Source: Coxiellaceae bacterium UBA1530 (GTDB lineage Bacteria > Pseudomonadota > Gammaproteobacteria > Coxiellales > Coxiellaceae). Taken from it: DNA of 19,952 nt. The stretch covers positions 1-19,952 of the forward strand of contig DCQA01000054.1 of assembly GCA_002323325.1 (NCBI GenBank). Direction: 5' to 3'. A model generated the notes under the pieces. That model was not told where the DNA came from. It was given only the letters and a program-made list of their open reading frames with translations, and did no database searches. Every line of letters begins with the position of its first letter. The stretch's first letter is position 1. Below are positions 6,724 through 16,140 of the stretch, one piece after another. Both the position numbers and the translations under genes were made by a program.

Positions 6724-7077
6724 CACCAATTACATTGTAAAGTAAACTTACCCTTCGTACAGGATGTTGTATTTCATGATTTAAATGAAGCAATATTTTC
6801 CGATATTCTTCAATATATCCCGGCATATACCAGGCTGAGTAAAAAAACGGTTTTTGACCTTGGGCGTGGCTCTGGTAATCTTTGTAAAGAGCTTATAGAT
6901 CGGAAATATCAAACATCAGAATTGATATATCATTCTTATGCAACTAGTAGAGTAAAGGAAAAATGTCCAGATGGGAATTTCTACTGTAAATCTTTTTTTG
7001 ATACGGAAATTTGAAATTCAGACTTAATTTTACCAACCAATATTTATCTCAACTATCTGTATGCAGAGAATCCTTAG
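6724..7077 (+). pseudogene. SAM-dependent methyltransferase remnant
   Basis: A plus-strand frame lacking any start codon encodes NEAIFSDILQYIP and then KKTVFDLGRGSGNLCKEL, the class I methyltransferase motif I (usually DLGCGSG). An in-frame TGA at 7012-7014 interrupts it, and the same frame resumes with NSDLILPTNIYLNYL, resembling the motif IV region, before a TAG at 7075. The stretch between (YHSYATSRVKEKCPDGNFY) lines up with motifs II/III. It is truncated at both ends, so it is a pseudogene. BioC- or Tam-like enzymes are possible parents. Confidence 0.68.
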
Positions 7078-7262
7078 TACTTACTCTTGCTTCAATCTTA
7101 GTTTTTCGAAGGAACATCTTATCGATTGTGAGTTAAATAATTTAATAGATTGATGGTCAATAAACGCAAGGGTGTAGTTGTTGTGACGGTTACCTATAAG
7201 TTTTGGTCGTTCTCTTTTATATAGAATTTTTTTTATCACATTTTATACGCGGTAGATTGAAT
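7078..7262. other. downstream region of the large NTase-like gene
   Basis: AT-rich sequence without a gene. No clear intrinsic terminator is seen after the stop of the gene ending at 7263; a run of eight T at 7229-7236 on the plus strand has no stem beside it. Confidence 0.35.
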
Positions 7263-10200
7263 TTATGGTGAAGGTCCGCGATTTGGGTAAATGTCTGGGT
7301 CCAGTGGAGCCGATTGGACTCCTTGAATATAGTCACCCGTTTGGGTGAAAATAGGTTGAATACACACAGTGACTGACGTATCACCTGATATTTTAGATCG
7401 TGCCTGTGTGTTCGATTGTGGAGATCCTGTATCTTCTAATGGATCTCCTTTAATAATGACATTTAACCAATCTTCTCTCTTCTTTTGATCTTCAGGGTTA
7501 AGTTCACCGAAGAGCATATGAAATAATATTATAAAATTTTCGTTAATTGCTCTTGTAACATTAACTGTCCAACATATATGATCAAAAAAGTCTGAAAATG
7601 TATTATTGGTAGGGATATTAGATCCCCAGCAAAGGTTAAAAAGTTGAGAAAATATATCCTTGATGTAGTGGTTTTTCTTGAGTTCGACCAGCCAAGGTGT
7701 TTTGTGAATAAAAAGCGTATGCAATTCTTCCATGAAATGTTGTTTTAATTTGTTCATAAAATGCGAATTCAATTCTGTCACGGAGTATTTTTTTAAAGTG
7801 TTCTGTTGATAAGGTCGCTGGTTAAAATGACGAGTTAACTCTTGACAGGATTGATGATCAAACTCCCAGGTGATCGATGTAATTGATTTTGATCTAGTGT
7901 TGGCAAATTTTGCATCCAAGACAAGAGCTCTAAGAAATGTTTTTAGGGTATGCCGCAAATTGTTTCTTCGGTAAATTTGAGTTTGAGGGATAGTTGGATT
8001 TTGGAGTTCGTGTATATAACGACGTTGTAGATAACCTGGAAAGGATTCATCAATCACATGCTTGCCGTTTCTTATAAGTGACAGTGAGATACCCAGTCCA
8101 TCGGTTGGCTTACTAAGCAGCTTGAGATATTGTTTCAGAAGAGAACCCTGGTATTGATCGTTATGTTGATGAGTTATGCTCATGATGGTTAAATCAATGG
8201 GAGTTGTGCTCTCATTGAATGTGCACAATAATTTAAGATTGTGAATTTTTTTTATGCTTCCTTTATCTATCACGACTATCGTCCTACTTGAGTAAGATTG
8301 TGATTGATCGATTCCTAACGTGATTTGGGAATCAACTGTTGTTTTAGTAGTGTTTTTTACGGCTTCTGCAATCGCATTAACGTCCTCATTATTAGGTATT
8401 AAGCATAGAAAATCCATATCAGTCCCAGTATTGACCATTAGTTTTTCAATAAGAGATCCTTCACATAATCTTGAGCCAAAGAAAAGTATTTCTGATTGCT
8501 GACTGATAGTCATCATCATGTCATGCATAAATTGACAAATTGATTGTGTGTTCGTTGATAGCTGATGAAACCATGATAGTTGTTGGTGCTTATCGTTCTG
8601 CTTTAACATTGAATGATTAATAAATAATCGAGCAATTGTTTTAGCAGATGTCTCAGAGAGTATCAATTCTTGATAAGGACAAGATTGAGTGGTGCGATTA
8701 TGTTCTTTTTCTATTAATTGTTTAAGTTGATCAACCGGAATCCAGGCAATGGTTGATTCACGTCTTAGTGTATCTTGCAGATACTTATCAGAGGCGGTTA
8801 CGAGCGATTCAAAGAACATATGAATCGTGTCTGATTGAGAGATGGTTTCTAATGTATATTCATTTAAAATTTTCTCGAGGTGTTTGAAAAAGGTTTGAAT
8901 CTGTATGCCTGTGGTTGATGTCTGCGAAAATAAATGACTAACCACCTCATTCATCGTCTTCTGCAGACTTTCTAGATCTCTTTTTGCCTGATATCTAATG
9001 AAAGTTCTTTGGATTAATCTAGTCGCTTGATGGAAGTGGCTATCGGAATATCCCTGAGTTAACCCAAAATAATGATCGTTCTTATCTGTATAGTCATTAG
9101 CTGTTCTATTAGTTGAGGATTGCGGTATGATTTTTTCGGGCTTCTTTTTCTTTTTCTTCTTCTTTTTAGGTGATTTTTTATTCAGATCATCATTTTTGAA
9201 TAAGTCTTCAGGTATGGCATTATCCGAAGGTAAAGTATGGCCTATAAAAGATTTTAAAGATCGAAGAAGTATGGTTAGCTCTTTTTCAATTGTCTGTTCA
9301 TCGGTATGTTCGGATACATGCTTTAATAAGGACAAAAAACTCTCTAAGTTAAATAGAGGGTGGCTTGAGATAATAAGCCCGGACTTAACGGCTTCTATGA
9401 ATAATTCCTTTGATGATTTTAAGTTTTGAGATGATTTATTTTGACAAGGAATGGCATTTTTTAAAGCTTGTATTTTTTTCTGGGGTAACTCGGGTAACTT
9501 ATCGCGATATGTGAGCGATTTAGTCATATTTTCCCACTCATCCTTGATGATAGAAGCTCGATGTTCATAAAGATGATTCAGGATGCTATCGAGATGTTGT
9601 TTAATCGGCTGGCATAATCCATGATCAATGTGTCGATATACAAGGTGGTGTTCTAAGGTTTTTTTGATGCCTGAGTAAAGTAACTCCCATTCTTCTTGGG
9701 CATCGGCTTTATTGGGTTTGTCTATGACAATTCCATGACCTTTTATATCATAACCGTCATTATCGTTAGGGTTATGTTGTACATGACTTGAATGAAAGAA
9801 TCCGGCAATGTGAGTTGCAATAGAGTCTATGTTTTCTTTAATGTCATTGATATCTAAAAAACTGGGTTTGTCGGTGAATTCAATAAGTGTATGTATAGTT
9901 GATAAGCATCCTTGAATATGTTGGGTTATTTTATCGATATCTATCGATGTTTCAATGCAATACTTTTGATCACCTTGTTTCTGAAATAAGAGCTTTGATA
10001 CTGTTATCCACGGGTGTTGATAATTTTGTTCATCAGGTAAAGAGTCTTGCATTCTAATTTCACATTCGTAGATATGAAAGTATAGACAACGTATTAAAGC
10101 GTCAGTGGTTTTTTTGTCAATAACGGTCTTCCCAAACACCAGATGACGCAAAGCTTCCCGCATGGTTGTAAGTAATCTGACATATTCATGTGGATGTTCA

Positions 10201-10445
10201 AGAATAAGGGATTCGTCATTAAAAGGAATATTCTCATGGTATTGGTATAGCGTCTTAGCAATCGATGCGGATAATTTTTCGATATATTGTTCAGCCGTAT
10301 CTGTGTGCATATCTGTGCCAGCAGGTCTGGCCAATGGAGGTCCGTTTTTTTTAAGATCCCGAACGCTAAATAGAAGCACTTGTAATCGTGTTCGGTATTG
10401 TTGATGATCCATTTTAGTTAATGGTGATGTTGAAAGTATGCGCAT
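7263..10445 (-). CDS. 1060-residue protein with Mab-21/cGAS-like nucleotidyltransferase core
   Basis: The protein is mostly helical and low in recognisable domains, except residues about 650-755. There ILFFGSRLCEGSLIEK (GS 657-658, E662-G663) is followed by TGTDMDFLCLI (D676, D678), then TTPIDLTIMS with a third carboxylate (D751). This is the GS...D-x-D...D triad of nucleotidyltransferases; the GS-x3-EG pattern and the ID-LT-I strand most resemble the Mab-21/cGAS group. A helical region (825-930) follows, as in that fold. A basic tract of nine Lys (427-435) separates an N-terminal helical region from the NTase half. There is no signal peptide. The ATG at 10445 has a weak SD; M12 is an alternative start. 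It is monocistronic. Product and activator are unknown; it might be a host-directed effector or a nucleotide second-messenger synthase. Confidence 0.6.
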   Translation of the reverse strand: MRILSTSPLTKMDHQQYRTRLQVLLFSVRDLKKNGPPLARPAGTDMHTDTAEQYIEKLSASIAKTLYQYHENIPFNDESLILEHPHEYVRLLTTMREALRHLVFGKTVIDKKTTDALIRCLYFHIYECEIRMQDSLPDEQNYQHPWITVSKLLFQKQGDQKYCIETSIDIDKITQHIQGCLSTIHTLIEFTDKPSFLDINDIKENIDSIATHIAGFFHSSHVQHNPNDNDGYDIKGHGIVIDKPNKADAQEEWELLYSGIKKTLEHHLVYRHIDHGLCQPIKQHLDSILNHLYEHRASIIKDEWENMTKSLTYRDKLPELPQKKIQALKNAIPCQNKSSQNLKSSKELFIEAVKSGLIISSHPLFNLESFLSLLKHVSEHTDEQTIEKELTILLRSLKSFIGHTLPSDNAIPEDLFKNDDLNKKSPKKKKKKKKKPEKIIPQSSTNRTANDYTDKNDHYFGLTQGYSDSHFHQATRLIQRTFIRYQAKRDLESLQKTMNEVVSHLFSQTSTTGIQIQTFFKHLEKILNEYTLETISQSDTIHMFFESLVTASDKYLQDTLRRESTIAWIPVDQLKQLIEKEHNRTTQSCPYQELILSETSAKTIARLFINHSMLKQNDKHQQLSWFHQLSTNTQSICQFMHDMMMTISQQSEILFFGSRLCEGSLIEKLMVNTGTDMDFLCLIPNNEDVNAIAEAVKNTTKTTVDSQITLGIDQSQSYSSRTIVVIDKGSIKKIHNLKLLCTFNESTTPIDLTIMSITHQHNDQYQGSLLKQYLKLLSKPTDGLGISLSLIRNGKHVIDESFPGYLQRRYIHELQNPTIPQTQIYRRNNLRHTLKTFLRALVLDAKFANTRSKSITSITWEFDHQSCQELTRHFNQRPYQQNTLKKYSVTELNSHFMNKLKQHFMEELHTLFIHKTPWLVELKKNHYIKDIFSQLFNLCWGSNIPTNNTFSDFFDHICWTVNVTRAINENFIILFHMLFGELNPEDQKKREDWLNVIIKGDPLEDTGSPQSNTQARSKISGDTSVTVCIQPIFTQTGDYIQGVQSAPLDPDIYPNRGPSP

Positions 10446-11083
10446 GATATTAAGTCTTTGTCAGTGTTATCAGGCTTAAACTAGATGTTTGGATCAATAT
10501 GATTGACAGGTGAAAAATCTATCAAATGATAGCCGAGAATGCGCTTAAGAAAAGCTTAATTTTTGGGTTTTTTCCGTCTTTTCATCAGATTGATATTATA
10601 GAGCATTACTTCAATAAGGTGGGAGGCATTTTTTTTTAAACATTTTCACACCGAATAGCTCAAACTCATGGGGTATCTTTCTCTAGATAAATCTCAACGT
10701 TTTGTATATTGAATACTGTTCGCCATCTTTGCTAGCGGATAAAAAATAAGTATCTGATTTTATACAATATACTTTTATCATTTTATTTATATCTAACATT
10801 TTGACACCGTACTTATTTTTTCTTGTATAGCTATGTGATAATTATATGAAAATACCAGAGGGACCTTTTTTTGAGTTTTTTCAGGAATTTTTGTAGCACT
10901 CTGGTGAGTGTTTGAGAGTGTATTCAATACTCATCAAACTGATGGATATGAATTTAGTTATTGTTACCAGGACCTTAGCTAACTGTGTATTGGTGTACTC
11001 CCATGCTGAGGGTAATGGGCCTACCCTCGATAGTAGCTGTCTGAAACTAATCAGTCATTAAAACTAGGTGCATACATTATGGC
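10446..11083. other. long intergenic region before the large NTase-like gene
   Basis: No supported gene. It contains the promoter region of the minus-strand NTase-like gene and the 3' flank of the acyl-CoA synthetase. A 39-codon plus-strand frame (10942-11061, MDMNLVIVTRTLANCVLVYS) lacks a ribosome site. Inverted repeats ACCAGAG and CTCTGGT enclose a T-rich stretch at about 10853-10905, of unknown meaning. Confidence 0.4.
11008..11028. terminator. hairpin downstream of the acyl-CoA synthetase gene
   Basis: GAGGGTA (11008-11014) and TACCCTC (11022-11028) form a perfect 7-bp stem with a 7-nt loop, 55 nt after the stop of the minus-strand synthetase gene. No U-tract follows in either direction, so terminator function is uncertain; it may protect the operon mRNA 3' end. 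Confidence 0.3.
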
Positions 11084-12889
11084 TTAAAGCATTGATTGCT
11101 TCTCATAGGTTTGATTAATGAGTTCGCTGTACTTTTCTTCGATATTCTTTCGCTTGATTTTTAGTGTTGGCGTTAGGAGCTCATTTTCAATCGTCCAGTC
11201 TTCAGTCAGCAGGATGAATTCTTTGGGTTTTTCATAACTTTTAAACGATTCCACCTGCTTTTTAAGTGTTTTGGTGATGAGCCGTTGTATTTTGGGTCGC
11301 AATAAAATCTCTTCAATAGTACCTTGGATATGTCTTTTCTTTAGGATCTTTCTCAAAACATGCACATCCACAACTAACAGGGCTGTGACAAAAGGCCTAT
11401 TTGCCCCGTAAATAAGTGCGTGCGAAAATAACGGTTTGAGTTTGATTTGTTCCTCTATAGGAGCTGGCGCAACAAATTTACCATTTTCTAATTTAAATTG
11501 ATCCTTAACTCTCCCAGTAATAAATAGAAAGCCATCCTCATTGAGTTTACCGATATCACCTGTTCGAAAGCCTCCATCATCTGTCATGACTTCACGGGTT
11601 TTCTTCGGTTGGTTGTAATACCCTGTCATCACATTATCACCATAACAAATGACTTCACCTTCATCATTGTTAATGCGGTTCGTTGGATCTATCACAATTC
11701 GGCAGTGTTTTAGGGGTGTGCCGACGGACCCAACGATGGTCTTTTCAAAAGTATTCACAGTGATAGCTGATGTGGTTTCACTGAGGCCATACCCTTCATA
11801 TAAAGGGATGCCTATTTGGTGAAGAAAATGAATCACTTTTGGACTGAGTGCACTAGCACCGCTGATAGCCATTCGAAGTCGACCACCAAAGGTATTGAGA
11901 ATTTTTTTGAAGATCAGTGATGTTGCTATCGAAAGAATGGCTGATTCACACCAGCTAATCGACTGACCTTCGATGACTTTTTGTTTGATGGCTAAAGCAC
12001 GATGAAACACTGACTGAATGATTTTTGGTCTTCTAGCAATTTTTTCCATTACGCCAGTGTATATTTTTGAAAATATGCGAGGAACCGCGAATATGATAGT
12101 GGGTCTCACCAGTGATAGATCTCCAATTATCTCCTGAATATCATTGACTAATGCGGTCGACATGCCGCTACGAATCACTGCGTGAACCTCGGTAACATGC
12201 CCAAAAATATGCGCCCAGGGCAAGAAGGAGAGCGATCGATCTTCCGGTGTTAGTTGAAAAGTTGTTAAACCTGCATCGATCTCGAATAAAAAGTTTTTAT
12301 GACTCAGCATGACACCTTTGGGTTTTCCAGTAGTCCCTGACGTATACGCAATACAGCAGGTTTCATGGTACTGGTGTGTTTTCGCTGTTATAGGCTTTTC
12401 ATTGCCAGCTTTACACAGTTGGTGAAAAGTGATCGTATTTGGCTCTTCTTGATCCAAGCTTATACTGTGTTCTACATGTGGTATTTGGTCTTGTATTTCC
12501 CTAATTTTTTCCCAACACTGAGGCTTGCTGGTTATGAGTACTTTGGCACGGCAGTCGTTAATGATGAATGCCCAATCATCAGCATGTTGCTCTAAGTACA
12601 TAGGTATGAAAATACCCTCTAAACCAAAAGTTGCATAGGCAGTGATGGCCCACTCAACACGGTTATTGCTGATGATAGCTACCGCGTCTCCTGGACCAAC
12701 GCCCAGTTCGGATAAGCCTGCTCGACAAGCATCGACTTGTTCGGCAAAAGCAGTGTATGTCATCCAGTGATGTTCATGATCACGCTTGGTTCCAAATAAA
12801 GGGCGTTCAGCAAACCGCTGACAAGAGGCTTGTTGCATTGCTACAAGATTGGTAAACGTGTCTTCCATGAGAGTATCCGTACTATTCAT
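11084..12889 (-). CDS. long-chain fatty acid-CoA ligase (AMP-binding, FadD15/ACSL type)
   Basis: This 601-residue adenylate-forming enzyme activates carboxylic acids to acyl-CoA with ATP and CoA. The P-loop-like A3 motif YTSGTTGKPKG is at 182-192, A5 YEGYGLSETT at 364-373, A7 TGD at 443-445, and GRVKDQFKLENGKFV at 459-473, the last typical of long-chain synthetases of the ACSL/FadD15 group rather than short-chain Acs. It lies 67 nt after the E2 gene on the same strand and may be the last gene of that operon or have its own promoter. Context suggests activating branched or medium/long fatty acids, but this is inference. The first ATG has a weak SD; M8 is an alternative. Confidence 0.9.
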   Translation of the reverse strand: MNSTDTLMEDTFTNLVAMQQASCQRFAERPLFGTKRDHEHHWMTYTAFAEQVDACRAGLSELGVGPGDAVAIISNNRVEWAITAYATFGLEGIFIPMYLEQHADDWAFIINDCRAKVLITSKPQCWEKIREIQDQIPHVEHSISLDQEEPNTITFHQLCKAGNEKPITAKTHQYHETCCIAYTSGTTGKPKGVMLSHKNFLFEIDAGLTTFQLTPEDRSLSFLPWAHIFGHVTEVHAVIRSGMSTALVNDIQEIIGDLSLVRPTIIFAVPRIFSKIYTGVMEKIARRPKIIQSVFHRALAIKQKVIEGQSISWCESAILSIATSLIFKKILNTFGGRLRMAISGASALSPKVIHFLHQIGIPLYEGYGLSETTSAITVNTFEKTIVGSVGTPLKHCRIVIDPTNRINNDEGEVICYGDNVMTGYYNQPKKTREVMTDDGGFRTGDIGKLNEDGFLFITGRVKDQFKLENGKFVAPAPIEEQIKLKPLFSHALIYGANRPFVTALLVVDVHVLRKILKKRHIQGTIEEILLRPKIQRLITKTLKKQVESFKSYEKPKEFILLTEDWTIENELLTPTLKIKRKNIEEKYSELINQTYEKQSML

Positions 12890-12956
12890 AACTAATAATC
12901 AGTATACGGAAATACTTTACGGGAATACAAGCTAATACCATGAAATATAGCGTTTT

Positions 12957-14090
12957 TTAGTTCGGCTGTTTGAGGCGGTCTAAGACAGTTTTTAAAAAGC
13001 GTGCCGACTCACCACCAGTGATACAGCGATGATCAAATGATACCGAAATAGGCAGTAGCTTCTGAGTGACGACTTCACCTTGTGGGTTAAAACCAGGAAC
13101 AGTTTTCGCTCTACCTATCCCAACGATTGTCACCTGAGGTGGTGTGATCATTGGGGTTGCAAATTGGCCGGCGATCATACCGAAATTGGATAAGGTCAGA
13201 GTACCACCATGTAAGTCACTTGCCGCGATAGATTGATGCTCAGCTTGAGACTTTAATTGTTGAATTCTTTCTTTCAACTGCTCTGATGTTAAGTGATTAG
13301 CCTGTTGAATCACTGGTGCAAATAAGCCATGTGGTGTGTCTATAGCAATGGCAAGATGTAAGTCTTCAAAGCTTTTAATCGACCAAGTTGATGCATCGAA
13401 ATGGCTATTCATGATAGGTTCCATTGCGCAACCTTGAGAAATGGCATGAATTATTCTTAGTGTCATGTTTGAGTAATCAGACCACTGTGAAATATTAGCT
13501 TCTTCAAATAAAGTGGTCAGTGCCACCTGTTGGTGTGACTGTGACATAGCTATGGCCATGGCTTTTTTTTGCATGGATAGTGGTTGCATGTCGGTTGCTA
13601 CTGGTGTGTCTTGGCTCGAATGTTTTAAATGATGGTGGACATCATCGACACGAATGGGGCGTTGTTGCGGGTCTATAGCCTCTAAGGCAACTCCAGCTTT
13701 GCGAGCGAGTGCGCGAGCACTGGGTGTGGCAAGGTGTTCCACAGCAGTTGATGTCTGTAAAGGTTCTAGAATGGTATCACTGCTGGGGATATTACCCACC
13801 ACAGTATTACTCGATGTCACCTCAGTTGGTTGGTCTGCGACTTTTTGAGCGTTGTCCTCCTCTTCAAAACCTATTAAAGGTGCGCCTGTTTCTAGAGCTT
13901 GGTCGATGGCAGCAAAACATTTTTCAACTTTACCAGAGAACGGTGCGGGTACTTCGACTAATGCCTTTGCGGTTTCAACGCTAACCATCGGCTGATCGAT
14001 GACAATGGTGTCACCTTCTTGGACAAACCACTCTCGGATAATTCCTTCAGGTAATCCTTCGCCTAAATCCGGTAGTTTGAAAATTTTCAT
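12957..14090 (-). CDS. bkdB: dihydrolipoamide acyltransferase (E2) of branched-chain 2-oxoacid dehydrogenase
   Basis: E2 transfers the acyl group from its lipoyl arm to CoA and forms the complex core. The 377 residues comprise one lipoyl domain (about 1-78, lipoylated K42 in VETAKALVEV), a Pro/Thr/Ser-rich linker, an E1/E3-binding domain (about 119-155, ATPSARALARKAGV), and a catalytic domain. The catalytic signature reads SFDHRCITGG (351-360): His354 is present, but the position usually Asp in D-H-R-x-x-D-G is Thr358. Some E2 relatives appear to share this, so I treat it as a variant and not a defect. Its ATG overlaps the E1beta stop as ATGA, with GGAG in the preceding codons. The symbol is by role; a pyruvate-specific E2 cannot be ruled out. 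Confidence 0.88.
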   Translation of the reverse strand: MKIFKLPDLGEGLPEGIIREWFVQEGDTIVIDQPMVSVETAKALVEVPAPFSGKVEKCFAAIDQALETGAPLIGFEEEDNAQKVADQPTEVTSSNTVVGNIPSSDTILEPLQTSTAVEHLATPSARALARKAGVALEAIDPQQRPIRVDDVHHHLKHSSQDTPVATDMQPLSMQKKAMAIAMSQSHQQVALTTLFEEANISQWSDYSNMTLRIIHAISQGCAMEPIMNSHFDASTWSIKSFEDLHLAIAIDTPHGLFAPVIQQANHLTSEQLKERIQQLKSQAEHQSIAASDLHGGTLTLSNFGMIAGQFATPMITPPQVTIVGIGRAKTVPGFNPQGEVVTQKLLPISVSFDHRCITGGESARFLKTVLDRLKQPN

Positions 14091-15067
14091 GCGTACTCCA
14101 ATGTTGCTGTGGTGGCCTTAAGTATTCGTTGAACACAAGGCATGTAGTATTTTTCAAGTTGATAGTAGGGCATGACGGTGTCATAGCCAGTTACACGATT
14201 GATGGGAGCCTTGAGACAATCAAATGCATACTCATTTAGTTGTGCAATGATTTCTGCACCCACGCCACAGGTACGTGCTGCCTCATGTATAACTACACAG
14301 CGACCTGTTTTTTCAACGGATGCGATGATGGTTTGAATGTCTAGAGGTTTGATAGTGGCAACGTCAATGATTTCAGCAGAAATGCCTTGTTTACTTAGCT
14401 CGTCTGCAGCTTGTTGTGTTTCGTGCAGCATTGCACCCCAGCTCACTAGTGTGATGTCATGGCCTTGACGTAAAACAAAGCAGCGATCCAAAGGTAATGC
14501 TTGTCCATCATCGGGTACCCTTTGTTTGACAAGACGATAAACACGTTTAGGCTCAAGAAAGACGACGGGATCTGGATTGCGAATAGCAGCTAATAACAAC
14601 CCGTAAGCATTCAGCGGATTCGATGGGATCACCACTCTCAGTCCTGGAATATGGGCAAATAAAGCTTCTGTACTTTCACTGTGGTGTTCGGGTGCATGAA
14701 TACCACCACCATACGGAGCGCGATAGACAATAGGGCAATGTAGTCGTCCACGTGTGCGATTGCGAAGACGTGAGGCATGACTCAGAATTTGATTAAAGCC
14801 TGGATAAATAAATCCCATAAACTGAAATTCAGCAATAGGTTTTAAACCTTGGCTGGCCATGCCAACTGCCATGCCCGCAATCATTGATTCTGCTAATGGT
14901 GTATCCTTGACTCGATGCTCACCAAAACGTTTGGCAAGGCCATCGGTTGCGCGAAAAACACCACCATTTTTCCCAACATCTTCACCCATCACAATGACGT
15001 TACTGTCGTTTTCTAATTCATACGCAAGGGCTTGAGTCACCGCTTCAACTAAGGTTATCGGTTGCAT
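14087..15067 (-). CDS. bkdA2: 2-oxoacid dehydrogenase E1 component, beta subunit
   Basis: A 326-residue transketolase-like beta subunit pairing with E1alpha to decarboxylate branched-chain 2-oxoacids. Family features are the N-terminal GEDVGKNGGVFRATDGL, then KDTPLAESMIAGMAVGMA, RAPYGGGIHAPEHHSES and PSNPLNAYGLLLAAIRNPDP. AGGAG precedes the ATG, which overlaps the E1alpha stop by one base (TAATG). The tight coupling to the upstream leucine dehydrogenase and E1alpha favours a branched-chain rather than pyruvate substrate. Confidence 0.92.
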   Translation of the reverse strand: MQPITLVEAVTQALAYELENDSNVIVMGEDVGKNGGVFRATDGLAKRFGEHRVKDTPLAESMIAGMAVGMASQGLKPIAEFQFMGFIYPGFNQILSHASRLRNRTRGRLHCPIVYRAPYGGGIHAPEHHSESTEALFAHIPGLRVVIPSNPLNAYGLLLAAIRNPDPVVFLEPKRVYRLVKQRVPDDGQALPLDRCFVLRQGHDITLVSWGAMLHETQQAADELSKQGISAEIIDVATIKPLDIQTIIASVEKTGRCVVIHEAARTCGVGAEIIAQLNEYAFDCLKAPINRVTGYDTVMPYYQLEKYYMPCVQRILKATTATLEYA

Positions 15068-16137
15068 TATCTTGCTCCTATTTCATCGTATTGTTCGATA
15101 TACGCATCAGGGAGTCTTTCGTAAAGGTGATCAAATGCGGCTGTTGGCGGGCAGGGTGGTTGATCTTGGTATTGTTGAATAGCCTCATTGACGAGTCGAT
15201 CACTGGTGCTCTGCATTGATTCACAATCCGCCTCATTCAGATACTGATTATGAATTAAGAAATGCTTGACGCGACGCAGTGGCTCGAAGGCCTTTGCCAA
15301 TTCTCGTTCATCGTTTGGTTGATAACGTGTTGCATCATCGGCCGTGGTGTGATCACACAATCGATAGCTCAGTGCTTCAATGAGCGTTGGTCCTCCACCA
15401 GAACGCGCTTTATTGAGAGCTTGCTCGGTGGCTTGTCGTACGGCAACGACATCATTACCATCAATTTGTAGCCCTTCAAATCCGGCTGCAATGGCTTTTT
15501 GTGCAATGGTCTTACAGCGTGTTTGCTGAGAGAGTGGGACAGAAATCGCCCACTGATTATTATTCACCATGAATACTATGGGTAGCTGCCATGTGCCTGC
15601 GACATTCATGGCTTCATAAAAGTCACCCTCAGAGGTGCCACCTTCGCCAATAGTACAGACAGCGACTCGTGCTTCTTGTCGGTATTGAAAACTAAATGCG
15701 ACACCCGCAGCATGCAAGCATTGGGACGCAATGGGTACGCACACAGGGAAATCTTCAGCGTGTTGCAGCAAGCTGCCTTTTTCATTGCCTCCCCAATATT
15801 GTAGGATGCCGAGCAGATTTTGCTTGCGATGCATTAATACGCCTTGATCACGGTAGTAAGGGCAAAAAACATCTGCTGGGGTTAGTGCATCCGCGATCCC
15901 CATACTAAAAGCTTCTGCGCCATGACAAGAAGGGTAGGTGCCCATTTGACCTGTTCGCTGTAAGTTAATGGTCTTTTTATCAAAAGTGCGTAAGGTTAGC
16001 ATCGATTGATACAATGCTACTAATTTGTCGATGGTGACATCATTGGGAAGTGCTTGCGTTAACTCGCCTTCGGCGTTGAGAAACTGTAAGTGTTTTATCT
16101 CAAACTGGTCGACCGTTGTGGTGTGGTATTGCGTCAT
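15067..16137 (-). CDS. bkdA1: 2-oxoacid dehydrogenase E1 component, alpha subunit
   Basis: A 356-residue thiamine-diphosphate-binding alpha subunit. The ThDP/Mg motif is GEGGTSEGDFYEAMNVAG (164-181), with Glu in place of the usual Asp in G-D-G, followed by NNNQWAIS (192-199). Residues 67-110 (CHGAEAFSMGIADAL, YYRDQGV) and the C-terminal RLCDHTTADDATRY phosphorylation-loop-like segment are typical of branched-chain E1alpha. It begins only 3 nt after the leucine dehydrogenase stop. No kinase is present, so regulation by phosphorylation is not implied. Confidence 0.92.
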   Translation of the reverse strand: MTQYHTTTVDQFEIKHLQFLNAEGELTQALPNDVTIDKLVALYQSMLTLRTFDKKTINLQRTGQMGTYPSCHGAEAFSMGIADALTPADVFCPYYRDQGVLMHRKQNLLGILQYWGGNEKGSLLQHAEDFPVCVPIASQCLHAAGVAFSFQYRQEARVAVCTIGEGGTSEGDFYEAMNVAGTWQLPIVFMVNNNQWAISVPLSQQTRCKTIAQKAIAAGFEGLQIDGNDVVAVRQATEQALNKARSGGGPTLIEALSYRLCDHTTADDATRYQPNDERELAKAFEPLRRVKHFLIHNQYLNEADCESMQSTSDRLVNEAIQQYQDQPPCPPTAAFDHLYERLPDAYIEQYDEIGAR

Positions 16138-16140
16138 GAA

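Noticed and set aside
9127..9429. 100-codon plus-strand frame rich in Phe
   Set aside because: It is the antisense of the Lys-rich tract of the large gene and has no independent support.
10942..11061. 39-codon plus-strand frame containing two Cys
   Set aside because: It lacks a ribosome site and the leader pattern, and it covers the hairpin downstream of the synthetase gene.
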